A stretch of 64,000 bases of DNA from Mesorhizobium sp. GTDB taxonomy: Bacteria; Pseudomonadota; Alphaproteobacteria; Rhizobiales; Rhizobiaceae. Each line of letters starts with the position of its first letter. Positions within the stretch are counted from its first letter, which is position 1. The notes beneath the pieces were generated by a model, which worked only from the letters and a program-made list of their open reading frames with translations, was not told the DNA's origin and did not search any database. This document shows, one piece after another, positions 1 to 8,935 of the stretch. The translations under genes were made by a program, and so were the position numbers. The stretch spans positions 1-64,000 of the forward strand of contig SAPZ01000020.1 in assembly GCA_004020875.1 (NCBI GenBank). The letters are read 5' to 3'.

Positions 1-4
1 AAAG

Positions 5-47
5 TGTTACCCATGTCTCCAGTATAAACTGTAACCTATGTGTCCGG
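5..47. repeat. Two imperfect direct repeats, possible insertion-sequence end
   Basis: Two 18-bp copies lie at 5-22 (TGTTACCCATGTCTCCAG) and 30-47 (TGTAACCTATGTGTCCGG), 25 bp apart. They differ at four positions. From memory, paired motifs of this kind occur at ends of rhizobial IS481/IS21-type elements. No transposase is in the window, so any element would lie to the left. The assignment is tentative. Confidence 0.35.
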
Positions 48-60
48 AACGGACCCTAAA

Positions 61-165
61 AGCGCGTCGCGATCCTTCGGATTCGCTCCATGCGCTGTAG
101 GTCTCTGATTTTACGCATGTCTTTATCCCGAAACCGGTTCCCACCTTCGGGAGACATGCTTTAGC
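61..165. repeat. Dispersed rhizobial palindromic element
   Basis: The core at 115-159 is a palindrome: GCATGTCT pairs with AGACATGC and the inner CCCGAA pairs with TTCGGG. The flanking stretch from 61 resembles the conserved left part of intergenic elements common in Mesorhizobium (from memory). The right edge touches the stop codon (161-163) of the glycosyltransferase gene read on the minus strand. Related elements occur at 43728-43772 and 63778-63818. Confidence 0.65.
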
Positions 166-1276
166 CGATACAGCGATTGCGCCGCGACATCTCGATCAGA
201 TCGCAGGCGGCTTCCAGTCCGCCGGTCAGCGGCGTTGACGAGCCGTAGGCAAGGGCCGCCTCGCGCCACTGCGCCCGGATCGCCGGATTGCCGGCTTTCC
301 GGACCGCCTGTCGCCAGATTTCAGGATCGTCGTGATTGGCCACGACCAGTCCGGCCCCGCTGGCTTCGACATATTTTGCGTATCCGCAAGCGGCCGACGC
401 GATGACCGGGAGGCCATTTGCGAGCGCCTCGAGGATCACCGTGCCGGTATTTTCCAGGCGTGCCGGGTGCAGCATGAAATCGCTTGCAACCACAATCGCC
501 GGGATGTCCTCCTGGATACCCAGGAGGATGACCCGGTGCGACATGCCGCACTTGGCAATAAGGCTGCGAAGCCGGATTTCCTCCTCGCTGTTTTTGCGAA
601 GACCGGCCACCAGCCAATGAATGTCCGGGAACGCCTGCAGGGCCTTCACCGCCCGGTCGAGACCCTTCACTTTCATTCTGTTCGCGATGCTCAACGCAAT
701 CACGGCCTGGCGGGGAAGCCCGAAACGATCGCGGATTTCATTGCGGTCGGCTGCCAGCAACTCCGGCCGGCGGCGTTTCGGATCGAGCGTCGGTCCGACA
801 ACATGGATCCGCGCCTCCTCGGTTCGCCAGAAGTCGCGGTAAAGCGCTGCCTGGTGCTCGCTGAGCGCAATGATCTGCACGGCGCTGCCGGGGGCAAAGA
901 TCATCGATTCGAGCTTCTGCTGGCGAATGAAGCGGGGCGAAAACGGCCGCCACCAGCCGAGCTTCGAGGCAAAATAAGGCGGGTCGCCCGCATAGTAGAC
1001 GTCCAGGCCCGCCATCTTGTTGAAACCGACCACGCAGTCGAAATCCCGCTTGGCCGTCAGCAGGGTCTTTCCCAGCGCATATTCGGTGCCCGGATTGGAG
1101 ATAGCCCGGGCAGGCTGGACCTTTATCGCCGCCGAGCTGTCGACATGGCCGACCTGGCGTGTCGTCAGAATCGTCACGCTATGGCCGCGCTTGACCAGCC
1201 GGTCGCTGATGTTGAGACAATCCCTTTGCAGACCCCCATTCATAAACAGGGCAGAGATTGCGCAGCAAATTCTCAT
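161..1276 (-). CDS. Glycosyltransferase family 4 (GT-B fold)
   Basis: A 371-residue retaining GT-B sugar transferase, probably cytoplasmic and acting on a surface-glycan precursor. The N-terminal Rossmann domain begins MRICCAIS and includes the NGGLQRD stretch. The C-terminal domain carries IANRMKVKGLDRAVKAL and the donor-site helix ENTGTVILEALANGLPVIAS, the family E(x7)E-type region. The chosen ATG at 1276 has GGAA six bases upstream; an in-frame ATG at 1297 would add seven residues. The stop codon abuts a palindromic repeat. Donor and acceptor cannot be read from the sequence. It is divergent from the following transferase genes. Confidence 0.85.
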   Translation of the reverse strand: MRICCAISALFMNGGLQRDCLNISDRLVKRGHSVTILTTRQVGHVDSSAAIKVQPARAISNPGTEYALGKTLLTAKRDFDCVVGFNKMAGLDVYYAGDPPYFASKLGWWRPFSPRFIRQQKLESMIFAPGSAVQIIALSEHQAALYRDFWRTEEARIHVVGPTLDPKRRRPELLAADRNEIRDRFGLPRQAVIALSIANRMKVKGLDRAVKALQAFPDIHWLVAGLRKNSEEEIRLRSLIAKCGMSHRVILLGIQEDIPAIVVASDFMLHPARLENTGTVILEALANGLPVIASAACGYAKYVEASGAGLVVANHDDPEIWRQAVRKAGNPAIRAQWREAALAYGSSTPLTGGLEAACDLIEMSRRNRCIG

Positions 1277-1503
1277 TGTATGTTCCGGAAGCGCCATTTA
1301 CCCAGGTCCGATCGAGCGGAGAGCTGCGGGCGCGCCGTAGACTTCTTCCTTCAAACAAACAAAGCAGGGCGCTTAGTGTCAGTCGTGTTTAAAAGACGAA
1401 TATGCTGTATATAGCGGGTTATCAAGAGACTTGGATGCTGTTGCGTTCGAGCTTCCCAAAAAAAGATCAACCGGGTCGCGATTATGAAGATTTCATGGAT
1501 TAA
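1277..1503. other. Divergent intergenic spacer, relatively AT-rich
   Basis: About 227 bases separate the minus-strand glycosyltransferase from the plus-strand transferase genes. The part after 1370 is poorer in GC than the surrounding coding DNA and probably holds both promoters. I cannot pick out a convincing -35/-10 pair and see no gene. Confidence 0.4.
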
Positions 1504-2433
1504 TTGTGGCCGCCAAGCCGGTTTCACCTGAAAGCTACCATACCCGTGCCAAAGGCCCTGCGTGAATACAACTGGCGGCAATGGCTGAGGCTGCAGCCGC
1601 TGACACATGCCGTCAAGACCGTCCGTTACCGGAAGATCGACCGTAGGTTCCTGGACCAGCCAGCCGCGGATGGCGACATTGCGGATATCCGCGATGCCGC
1701 CGGGGGTCACGATGTGCTGCTCACCATCGCCTTCGGTGATGCCCGATGCCTCGATCTGCAGCTTCGGCTGGCCAGCGAACTTGTCCGTCACGACCTCCAT
1801 ATCGTGGCCGACAACAGCCTCAGCGAAGCCGAGGCTCGCGAGAACAGGCAGGTATGCGCGGCCCATGGCACCGCCTATGTCAGGCTGCCGGCCAATCCAT
1901 GGACCGTGAAAAGCCCGAGCCGCTCCCATGGCGCCGCGCTCAACTGGATGTGGCAGAATGTTCTGAAACCCGCAGCGCCCGCCGCATTCGGATTTCTGGA
2001 CCAGGACCTTTTCCCGACGCAGCCATGCGACCCCTTCGAGCCTCTTCAAGATGTGGCGTTCTACGGCGACCTTCGCCGAGCGGGCGCGCGCTGGTATTTG
2101 TGGGCGGGCTATTGTTTCTTCCGCTTCGACGCCGTCGCCCGCAAGCCTCTCGATTTCGGGCTCGACTGGTTCGCCGGCCTCGATACCGGCGGAGCCAATT
2201 GGGAGGTGCTCTATCGGAATGTGGACCCGAACGCGTTGCCGCAACGGCCGATAACGGCTTTCGCGGCCCTGCCCGGGGTTGGACTCAGGCAGGCCTATTG
2301 CGAATGGCGGGGAAGCTGGCTTCATGAAGTCGGCCTCGACGGCGACCCCTCGTTGAAGGCGAAAAAACGCGAGGCGGTCTTACGCCTGCTGGAGCCCGCC
2401 CTTCAGGCCGCGCCGAGATCGGCGCGACAATGA
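1504..2433 (+). CDS. Putative glycosyltransferase with GT-A-like DQD motif
   Basis: A 309-residue soluble protein of no family I can name firmly. The central FGFLDQDLFP stretch resembles the DxD metal/nucleotide-sugar site of GT-A transferases, and SRSHGAALNWMWQNV just before it fits an acceptor-side helix. The C-terminal half is rich in Trp and Tyr (RWYLWAGYCFFRFD). The called start is TTG at 1504; GTG at 1546 is an alternative, and no strong ribosome site decides between them. It lies 127 bases before a GT2 gene on the same strand. A glycan-building role is inferred mainly from that context. Confidence 0.6.
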   Translation: MWPPSRFHLKATIPVPKALREYNWRQWLRLQPLTHAVKTVRYRKIDRRFLDQPAADGDIADIRDAAGGHDVLLTIAFGDARCLDLQLRLASELVRHDLHIVADNSLSEAEARENRQVCAAHGTAYVRLPANPWTVKSPSRSHGAALNWMWQNVLKPAAPAAFGFLDQDLFPTQPCDPFEPLQDVAFYGDLRRAGARWYLWAGYCFFRFDAVARKPLDFGLDWFAGLDTGGANWEVLYRNVDPNALPQRPITAFAALPGVGLRQAYCEWRGSWLHEVGLDGDPSLKAKKREAVLRLLEPALQAAPRSARQ

Positions 2434-2560
2434 GATTGGCGGTCGACACAGGGATCGAACTTTGCGATGGAACCTTGAGCCCAAATCGCAAATACCCAGT
2501 AGCCAAGCTGGCCTATTCAACGGTCATTCCGTCACGCCCGATTATCGCAAGGACGTTCTG

Positions 2561-3526
2561 TTGCCGACAGTAAGCGTGATCATTCCGGTGAGAGACGGCG
2601 CGCGCTACATCGGCGAAGCCTTGCAGAGCATTCTGGACCAGGATCTGGCTGATATCGAAGTCATCGTCGTCGACGATGGCTCCTCGGACGACAGCGCCGC
2701 GATCGCGACCTCGCTCGCCGAGGGCGATGGCCGCGTCAAGGTGATCGCCAATCGCGGCAAAGGCATCGTCGACGCGCTCAATATGGGAATCGCGCTCGCG
2801 CAGGCCCCTCTTGTGGCGCGCATGGATGGCGACGACCTCTCGCTGCCCGAAAGGTTTCGCCTGCAGGCGGCGCGATTCGACGCGGATGGCGATCTGCAGT
2901 TGCTCGGCACGGCGGGATTGCAGATCGACCAGGACGGAAAGCCGTTGCGGCCAATGGACGTTCCCATCGGCAACGAGCCCTTACGGTCTGCCCTAGCCAG
3001 ATACAATCCCATGCTTCATCCGACAGTGATGTTCCGGACCGAGGCCGTCCGGCGCTTGGGAGGCTATCGTCGCGCATTCACCTATGCGGAGGACTACGAT
3101 CTGTGGCTGCGGTTTTCCGAGACCGGAAAGCTGGCCAACATGGATGCGCGGCTGGTCAAATTGCGCTCGCATCCAGGACAGGTGTCGCGCGTCAAGGAGG
3201 ATCAGCAAAAGGGGGCCGCAGCGCTGGCCAGGCAGTCGGCGCTGTTGCGCCGCGCACGCGCCGAGCCGTTCGACGCAAACGACCAACCCACAGAGGCCAT
3301 CGAAAACTTTCTGGCATGGCGTGCCGCCACAGGTGTCGGTATCTCGAGCCTGGAGAGACGCGACATCGAATTGCTGCTGCGAACGACGGGCATACCGTTT
3401 GCCACAACCTGCAAGCTTCTGCTCCTCGCGGCTGTCGGCGCCCCCTCGTTCAGGACGCTCGCGCTCGGGCCTCGACTGGCTTGGCGCAGGATGATCGCGC
3501 GCCCTGCCAAGATGCGGCCGAACTGA
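2561..3526 (+). CDS. Glycosyltransferase family 2
   Basis: A 321-residue inverting GT-A transferase. The N-terminus PTVSVIIPVRDGARYIGEAL leads into VVDDGSSDDS (nucleotide binding), MDGDDLSLP (DxD metal site) and AEDYDLWLRF, which carries the usual catalytic acidic residue of the family. The start is taken at TTG 2561 because AAGGAC sits eight bases upstream and the conserved domain begins there; the frame is open back to 2462. It is followed after 13 bases by a GT4 gene, so the two are probably cotranscribed. The sugar it transfers is unknown. Confidence 0.85.
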   Translation: MPTVSVIIPVRDGARYIGEALQSILDQDLADIEVIVVDDGSSDDSAAIATSLAEGDGRVKVIANRGKGIVDALNMGIALAQAPLVARMDGDDLSLPERFRLQAARFDADGDLQLLGTAGLQIDQDGKPLRPMDVPIGNEPLRSALARYNPMLHPTVMFRTEAVRRLGGYRRAFTYAEDYDLWLRFSETGKLANMDARLVKLRSHPGQVSRVKEDQQKGAAALARQSALLRRARAEPFDANDQPTEAIENFLAWRAATGVGISSLERRDIELLLRTTGIPFATTCKLLLLAAVGAPSFRTLALGPRLAWRRMIARPAKMRPN

Positions 3527-3539
3527 TGCGGCCCGGCTG

Positions 3540-4967
3540 ATGCGGCTTGTCGTCGATCTCACCAGCATGGCGCGCTGGCTCGGCCCTCCGGTCGGCCTGG
3601 TCCGCGTGCAGCGGCATTACAGCGCGGCTGCGGCCGCGTTCACGGCCTCCGACGTAGCGTTCACGGTATTCGACCCGATCGACCGGGTCCTCAGGCACGT
3701 TTCGCCGCGGATTGCGGCGGAAATCATCGCCGGCGACATCTCATGCGACATGAGTTTCCATCCGGACCCGGCGCGCATCAAGATGCGGTTTTACGATCGC
3801 TGGCCGCACTGGGCACGGCGGTCGCTGATGGCCATCATAAAGGCGCGCCGGATCCTGATAACGGAGATCGGCGCATTTGCCCGGCACAATCCCGGCAGCG
3901 GTTTTCTTCCTTTCCTTGATCGGATCGAAAACCGCCTGACGAAGGCGAACGAGCGGCGGCTGATCGCCCGCGAGGATGGTTCAAAGGTTCGGATCGTGCC
4001 GCTGCGGACGGTGGCCGGCCACAAACACGATCTCATGCCCGGCGACCATCTGCTTTTGATGAACAACGACTGGTCGCACACCGATATCGAGCTCATTTCG
4101 CGCCAGTGCCGCTCGGCCGGCGCAAAGCTGATCGTGCTGCTGAACGACATCATCCCGATCCAGTATCCCGAATGGTACAAACCTCATGACGTCGCGAGAT
4201 TCACGGATTACGTGAATCTGGCGATCGGGCTGGCGGACCGCTTCATCCTGACGTCGAAGCGCGTCACCGACGACATGGAGGAGCATGCCGCCGGGCTCGG
4301 CCTTCCCCTGCCGGAACTGAAACTGATCCCGCTCGGCTGCGACAGCGCGCGTAAATCGCAGGCGGACGGCCCCCTGCCGGACGGACTTGAGACAGGTCGC
4401 TACATCCTGTTCGTTTCCACTATCGAACCGCGCAAGAACCATTCGTTGCTCATGGACGTCTGGCGGCGCCTTGTTCAGGACGGAACGGTCGCGCATAGCG
4501 GCATGAAGCTGGTTTTCGTCGGCCGCAGCGGCTGGATGGTCGGTGCGGTCCTGGCGAAGCTTCACAGCCATCCCGACTACGGCCAGAGCCTTGTTCATCT
4601 CGACAACGTCGACGACGGGACGTTGTCCCTGCTCTACCAAAACAGCGCGTTCTGCGTGTACCCGTCGCTCTATGAGGGATATGGACTGCCGCCCGTCGAG
4701 GCGCTGGCCTACGGAAAGGCGCTGATCGCCTCGACAGGCGGAGCCATCCCCGAAGTGGTCGGCCCATTCGGACTCTGCCTTGACCCACTCGATGTCGAAG
4801 CATGGGAAGAGGCCATGCGGGAATGGATCACCTCGCCTGAGGTCCGGAGTTCCTATGAGGTGACGGCCGGCGAATTCGTGGCGCGAAGCTGGGAGCAGGC
4901 TGGCCGGGAGACGCTGGAGGCGACGCTTGCGCCGTTCCGGGACGAGGTCGCGCCGGCGCGAGAATAG
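3540..4967 (+). CDS. Glycosyltransferase family 4, mannosyltransferase-like
   Basis: A 475-residue GT-B transferase, longer than the usual 350-400 because of an N-terminal region of about 150 residues before the first Rossmann strands. The C-terminal domain shows STIEPRKNHSLLMDVW and YEGYGLPPVEALAYGKALI, which includes the E(x7)E element, followed by STGGAIPEVVGP. This pattern resembles WbaZ/MtfB-type mannosyltransferases of O-antigen and exopolysaccharide synthesis. It starts at ATG 3540, 13 bases after the GT2 gene, and ends six bases before a convergent gene. Confidence 0.85.
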   Translation: MRLVVDLTSMARWLGPPVGLVRVQRHYSAAAAAFTASDVAFTVFDPIDRVLRHVSPRIAAEIIAGDISCDMSFHPDPARIKMRFYDRWPHWARRSLMAIIKARRILITEIGAFARHNPGSGFLPFLDRIENRLTKANERRLIAREDGSKVRIVPLRTVAGHKHDLMPGDHLLLMNNDWSHTDIELISRQCRSAGAKLIVLLNDIIPIQYPEWYKPHDVARFTDYVNLAIGLADRFILTSKRVTDDMEEHAAGLGLPLPELKLIPLGCDSARKSQADGPLPDGLETGRYILFVSTIEPRKNHSLLMDVWRRLVQDGTVAHSGMKLVFVGRSGWMVGAVLAKLHSHPDYGQSLVHLDNVDDGTLSLLYQNSAFCVYPSLYEGYGLPPVEALAYGKALIASTGGAIPEVVGPFGLCLDPLDVEAWEEAMREWITSPEVRSSYEVTAGEFVARSWEQAGRETLEATLAPFRDEVAPARE

Positions 4968-4973
4968 ACGCTT

Positions 4974-6029
4974 TTATGGTTGCGCGGCGAAGCGGGCGGC
5001 CGCCACAGTGCTCTGAAACCGGCTCAGAGTTTCGTTTACGACGTAGCGCCCGATCTCACTCCGGCGCTTGAACGAAATCGCGTGCTCGCGCGCCGCGTCG
5101 CCCATGGCTATCAACGCATCGCGGTTCTCGAGCGCGGTGAGGATCGTGCGGGTCAGGGCGCCTTTTTCGGGCACGTAGTAGAGGCACTCGTCGCCGTGTC
5201 TCATGGGCCGGTAGGGCCTGATGGAAGGTGCGTTGATGACCGGCACGGAAGCCATCGCCGCGACCTCGTGATGGCGGAAACAATCCCATCCGTAGCCTTC
5301 CGGCGACCAGACGAGGTGGGCCTCGGCGCATCGCCGGAAAAACTCCTGACGGTCGATGCGCTGCTCTGGAATATCGACTTTGACACCCGCGGCCGCGAGT
5401 TCGCGCAGTTCGGCAAGCCCCCGTTCGCGCTCGGGCAGGCCGCAAACGTTGCCTGCAAAGAAGACGTCGCTCGTCTTGCGGGACCTCGCCATGCCCCGCG
5501 CAAAAGCTTCCGCGTCAAGCGACATGCCAAGTGAGACCGGCAGGATCTTGTCCATCATGGCTCGCAGGGAGGGTTTCGAGCGCAGGCTTCGACCGGCGAA
5601 GCCATCGCCGCTGTCCAGAAGTCTCCACTCATCGCTTGGCAGTTCCCGCTTGAAATAAAGGGTCGACCTGGCAAGCAGATACCGATCGGCCGCGGCAATG
5701 CGCGAATGGTCCTCTATGTCGATGACAGCAACCGGAACATTGAGGCGGCGGCGGAACATTTGCTGGGCGAATATCGAGGAGAAGGACGGCCGCCCGGAGA
5801 AAATCCGCTTCGAGAACAAGAGGCGTGAGAGCGCATCGAGCCGCCGCCGTACGTTGGGCTCGCAGACGATCAGGTCGTAGCTTTCGTTCCCGATGGCTTT
5901 CAGCAAAGCCAACAGCCCGGCAAACTCGGGCGGCGTGCTGTTTTCATATGCGCTGGTATCGAATCTCTCCACGCTGCCGGGGAAATAGCCGGCCAGATAT
6001 GGGGTACGCCCAACTTCGAGGATTCTCAC
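4974..6029 (-). CDS. GT-B type glycosyltransferase, CgeB-like
   Basis: A 351-residue protein starting at GTG 6029 (MRILEVGRTPYL). The C-terminal half reads like a GT-B donor domain: VFFAGNVCGLPERERGL, then EAHLVWSPEGYGWDCFRHHEVAAMASVPVINAPS, then a helix ending DAAREHA. It resembles the CgeB/DUF3880 group of spore- and surface-glycan transferases, but the match is from general pattern only. It converges on the preceding GT4 gene with a six-base gap and closes the first glycosyltransferase group. Confidence 0.65.
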   Translation of the reverse strand: MRILEVGRTPYLAGYFPGSVERFDTSAYENSTPPEFAGLLALLKAIGNESYDLIVCEPNVRRRLDALSRLLFSKRIFSGRPSFSSIFAQQMFRRRLNVPVAVIDIEDHSRIAAADRYLLARSTLYFKRELPSDEWRLLDSGDGFAGRSLRSKPSLRAMMDKILPVSLGMSLDAEAFARGMARSRKTSDVFFAGNVCGLPERERGLAELRELAAAGVKVDIPEQRIDRQEFFRRCAEAHLVWSPEGYGWDCFRHHEVAAMASVPVINAPSIRPYRPMRHGDECLYYVPEKGALTRTILTALENRDALIAMGDAAREHAISFKRRSEIGRYVVNETLSRFQSTVAAARFAAQP

Positions 6030-6220
6030 GGGCTTCGCGGCGTGGGTTTGGTGATTTTCGATGGCTCGCCCGGCAGGGCGCCGGATTTGGATCCGCTACC
6101 ACACTCGCGACTTCGGCGGAAGGTCGGCGACGGAGGCTGTCCATTGCTGGACGGGCAATGCCATTGGGATTACCCTTCCTCCACCGCGTGCGGCGCGGGA
6201 GTTACCCGAGGGAGAATATC

Positions 6221-6775
6221 ATGGCTTTGCGAGGCGATGCCCTGAAGGACGCAATCGGCCGGACGCGCGACAAATGGGGATGGTTCGTGGCGCTCGGCGT
6301 GCTGCTGCTGATCTTCGGAGGCATCGCCTTCGGCAATCTGTTCATCGCCACCGTCGCCTCGGTGTATGTCGTCGGCTGGCTGATGCTGATGGCTGGCATC
6401 ATCGAGATCGTCCACGCCTTCGGGGTCAAGACCTGGGGACGTTTCTTCTACTGGCTGCTGAGCGGCCTGCTCTATGCCGTCGCCGGCTTTTTCGCCTTCG
6501 ACAATCCGCTGCTCGCCTCGGCGGTGCTGACCCTGCTGCTGGCCATCGCGCTCGTCGCCTCGGGACTTTTGCGGTCCTGGGTGGCCCTCAATCACCGGCC
6601 GGAGCAAGGCTGGGGATGGCTGCTCGCGGCAGGCATCATCACCATCCTGCTCGGGCTGATGGTCGCCATGGGCTGGCCGGTGAACAGCCTTTGGGTGCTT
6701 GGCATCTTCCTGGCGATCGACCTGGTCTTCCAGGGCTGGAGTTTCATCGCCATCGGGCTCGCCCTGAAGCGGTAA
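6221..6775 (+). CDS. HdeD family membrane protein
   Basis: A 184-residue integral membrane protein. After a charged N-terminus (MALRGDALKDAIGRTRDKWGW) come about six hydrophobic segments, including FVALGVLLLIFGGIAFG and VGWLMLMAGIIEIVHAF, the arrangement of the HdeD/DUF308 family. In E. coli HdeD is linked to acid resistance at high cell density; the role here is unknown. The start is ATG 6221, preceded by GAGGGAGAA. The frame is open far upstream but only this start gives the family N-terminus. Confidence 0.85.
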   Translation: MALRGDALKDAIGRTRDKWGWFVALGVLLLIFGGIAFGNLFIATVASVYVVGWLMLMAGIIEIVHAFGVKTWGRFFYWLLSGLLYAVAGFFAFDNPLLASAVLTLLLAIALVASGLLRSWVALNHRPEQGWGWLLAAGIITILLGLMVAMGWPVNSLWVLGIFLAIDLVFQGWSFIAIGLALKR

Positions 6776-6788
6776 AAGCAACAGGTGA

Positions 6789-7772
6789 TCAGAACGCGAT
6801 TTCGCTATCCAGTTGCGACAGCGGGCGCACCCCCGCCAACAGCGCCCTCGCCTCGCCCTCGTCCTTCTTCATCTGCGCCACCAGCGCGTCGAGGCCGTCG
6901 AATTTGAGCTCCGGGCGCAGGAAGCCGAAGAACGACACCGCGCAGGTCTCGCCATAGAGATCGCCGGAAAAATCGAAGACGTAAGTCTCGAGCAGCGGTG
7001 CGCCATTGTCGTCGACCGTCGGGCGGCGGCCGAAGCTGGCAACGCCGTCATGAAGCGTGCCGTCGGCACGGCGGAAGCGGACGGCGTAGATCCCCTCCCT
7101 CAAGGCGGCTTCCGGCGAAAGCCGCATATTGGCGGTCGGGAAACCGAGGGTGCGGCCAAGCTGCTGGCCGCCGATCACTTCGGCCTCCACGGTGAAACGG
7201 TAGCCGAGCAGGCCGGCGGCCTCCTCCACCTTGCCATCGACCAGCAGTCCGCGGATGCGGCTCGACGAGACGACTTCGGCGCCTTCATCGCGGAAGGCGT
7301 CGACCAGCGTCACGCCGAAACCATGCCGTTTTCCCGCCGCCATCAGGAAAGCCGGGCCGCCCTGGCGGTCCTTGCCGAAATGGAAGTCGAAGCCGGTAAC
7401 GGCATGGTGGATGCCGAGATTCTTCTCCAGCACATCGGTCACGAAAGCCTCGGCGGAGAGCGAGGCGAAATCGCGTGTGAACGGCTGCTTGACCAAGGCG
7501 GCGAAGCCAAGTCCGGCGAGCAGCCGCGCCTTCATAGGCGGCGGCGTCAGCACGAAGAGCGGCACCTCCGGCCGGAACACCTTGCGCGGATGCGGCTCGA
7601 AGGTGAGCACCAAGGCGGGCACGCCATTGCGGCGGGCCTCAGCCAGCGCGCGCTGCAGCACGGCCTGATGGCCACGATGGACGCCGTCGAAATTGCCGAT
7701 CGCCACGACGCCGCCGCGCAAATGCGCAGGCAGCGGCGCGGCCGTGGAAAGACGTTTGAAGGCTTGCGTCAT
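6789..7772 (-). CDS. ribF: Bifunctional riboflavin kinase/FMN adenylyltransferase
   Basis: Makes FMN from riboflavin and ATP, then FAD from FMN and ATP, in the cytoplasm. The N-terminal adenylyltransferase domain carries VVAIGNFDGVHRGHQAVL near residue 25 and SSSRIRGLL. The C-terminal kinase domain carries GRTLGFPTANM and LETYVFDFSGDLYGE. The length of 327 residues is normal. It lies 32 bases downstream of a HAD phosphatase gene on the same strand, a pairing often seen in Rhizobiales. No FMN riboswitch is visible upstream. Confidence 0.95.
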   Translation of the reverse strand: MTQAFKRLSTAAPLPAHLRGGVVAIGNFDGVHRGHQAVLQRALAEARRNGVPALVLTFEPHPRKVFRPEVPLFVLTPPPMKARLLAGLGFAALVKQPFTRDFASLSAEAFVTDVLEKNLGIHHAVTGFDFHFGKDRQGGPAFLMAAGKRHGFGVTLVDAFRDEGAEVVSSSRIRGLLVDGKVEEAAGLLGYRFTVEAEVIGGQQLGRTLGFPTANMRLSPEAALREGIYAVRFRRADGTLHDGVASFGRRPTVDDNGAPLLETYVFDFSGDLYGETCAVSFFGFLRPELKFDGLDALVAQMKKDEGEARALLAGVRPLSQLDSEIAF

Positions 7773-7804
7773 GTCGAGGCGCCCGTCATGGCCAGACTAT
7801 CAAA

Positions 7805-8653
7805 CTATTGCAGGCGCGGAATGACGGCGACCGGCCGGTAGCCGTGCTTTTCGAGAAAGGCCGCCAGCCTTGCGGGATCGTCGCCGTGCTCGCGCGCGTG
7901 GATGCCGCCGGAAACATAGAGCACGTCAAAGCCGTTGTCGGCCGCGCCCTTAACATCGGTCATCATGCCGTCGCCGATGGCGAGAACTTCGCTTCGCTCG
8001 ACGGAGCGGCCGAGCAATCCGGCGACCTCCTTCATGGCGACATGGTAGATCGGCGCGAAGGGCTTGCCGGCAATCAGCGTACGGCCGCCCAGTTGCGCGT
8101 AGTCCCGCGCGAGCGCGCCGGCGCACCAGATCGTGCGCTCGCCGCGCTCCACCAGGATATCCGGATTGGCGCAAATGAAAGGCAGGTTGCGGGCGCGCAG
8201 CCGCTGCAGCAGTTCGGCATAATCGGCGGGCTTCTCGACCTCATCGTCATAGAGACCGGTGCAGACGACACCTGAGGCCTCGAATTCCTCGACAAGATCG
8301 ACATCGAGCCCGTCATACAGAGTGAAATCGCGCTCCGGCCCGATATGGAAGATCCGCCTTGGGCCGTCGGCGATCAGGTCGCGCGTGACGTCGCCGGAGG
8401 TGACGACCCGGTCACAGGCGTCGGCGGGAACACCGATGATCTTCATCTGGGCAATCACGTCGGCGCTGCGGCGTGGCGAATTGGTGATCAGCACGACGGG
8501 CACGTTGGCCGCACGTGCCCGGGCAAGCGCGGCGGCGGCCGCCGGAAAATGCCATTCGCCATTGTGAACGACGCCCCATACGTCACACAATATGGCCGCG
8601 TAGCGCCCCGCAAGCTCGTCGAGCGAGCCGATGATGTCAGGCGAATCCGCCAT
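7805..8653 (-). CDS. HAD-superfamily phosphatase, TIGR01459 type
   Basis: A 282-residue HAD hydrolase of the NagD/PGP-like class. Motif I is ILCDVWGVVHNG (nucleophile Asp with a second acidic position changed to Val-Trp spacing typical of this subgroup), motif II is VVLITNSPRR, and motif IV is VLAIGDGMMTDVKGA. The start is taken at ATG 8653 (MADSPDIIGSLDELAGRYA), where the family begins; the open frame continues to 8704. It precedes ribF, so it may act on a phosphorylated metabolite of flavin or central metabolism, but its substrate is not known. Confidence 0.85.
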   Translation of the reverse strand: MADSPDIIGSLDELAGRYAAILCDVWGVVHNGEWHFPAAAAALARARAANVPVVLITNSPRRSADVIAQMKIIGVPADACDRVVTSGDVTRDLIADGPRRIFHIGPERDFTLYDGLDVDLVEEFEASGVVCTGLYDDEVEKPADYAELLQRLRARNLPFICANPDILVERGERTIWCAGALARDYAQLGGRTLIAGKPFAPIYHVAMKEVAGLLGRSVERSEVLAIGDGMMTDVKGAADNGFDVLYVSGGIHAREHGDDPARLAAFLEKHGYRPVAVIPRLQ

Positions 8654-8866
8654 GCCGTGTCCCTGATTTCGATTCCTGGCAGGCCGCGACAGACTGTCGG
8701 CCACGGACGGTCCCGCATAACCGAAGCGTATGATCCTGTCACGAGCTTTCCCGATTACGACAGGCCGGGCCTCGATGTCGCTCGCCCGGAAGCACAGGGT
8801 TAACGCGCCGTCAAAAAGGCGGTGCCTTCTTGATGGTTTCGCGCAAGTTGAAATTTAACGATTTGT

Positions 8867-8899
8867 GACCATGGTACTACAGCAACTACGACCATGGTC
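8867..8899. promoter_or_regulatory. Paired ACCATGGT palindromes upstream of VWA genes
   Basis: Two copies of the octamer palindrome ACCATGGT lie at 8868-8875 and 8891-8898, 23 bp apart; the second extends to GACCATGGTC (8890-8899). They sit 37-69 bases before the start at 8936 in the 282-base spacer between divergent genes. The spacing of about two helical turns would suit a dimeric regulator. No regulator is identified. Confidence 0.35.
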
Positions 8900-8935
8900 T
8901 TATCTCGGCATGGATCCTTGGCGGGGGTAAATGCA

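Noticed and set aside
1506..1565. Short GTG frame beside the start of the DQD transferase, possible frameshift
   Set aside because: It stops after about 19 codons and has no match to the downstream protein; the TTG or GTG starts in the main frame suffice.
6789..7772. FMN riboswitch ahead of ribF
   Set aside because: The spacer to the preceding gene is only 32 bases and carries no such structure.
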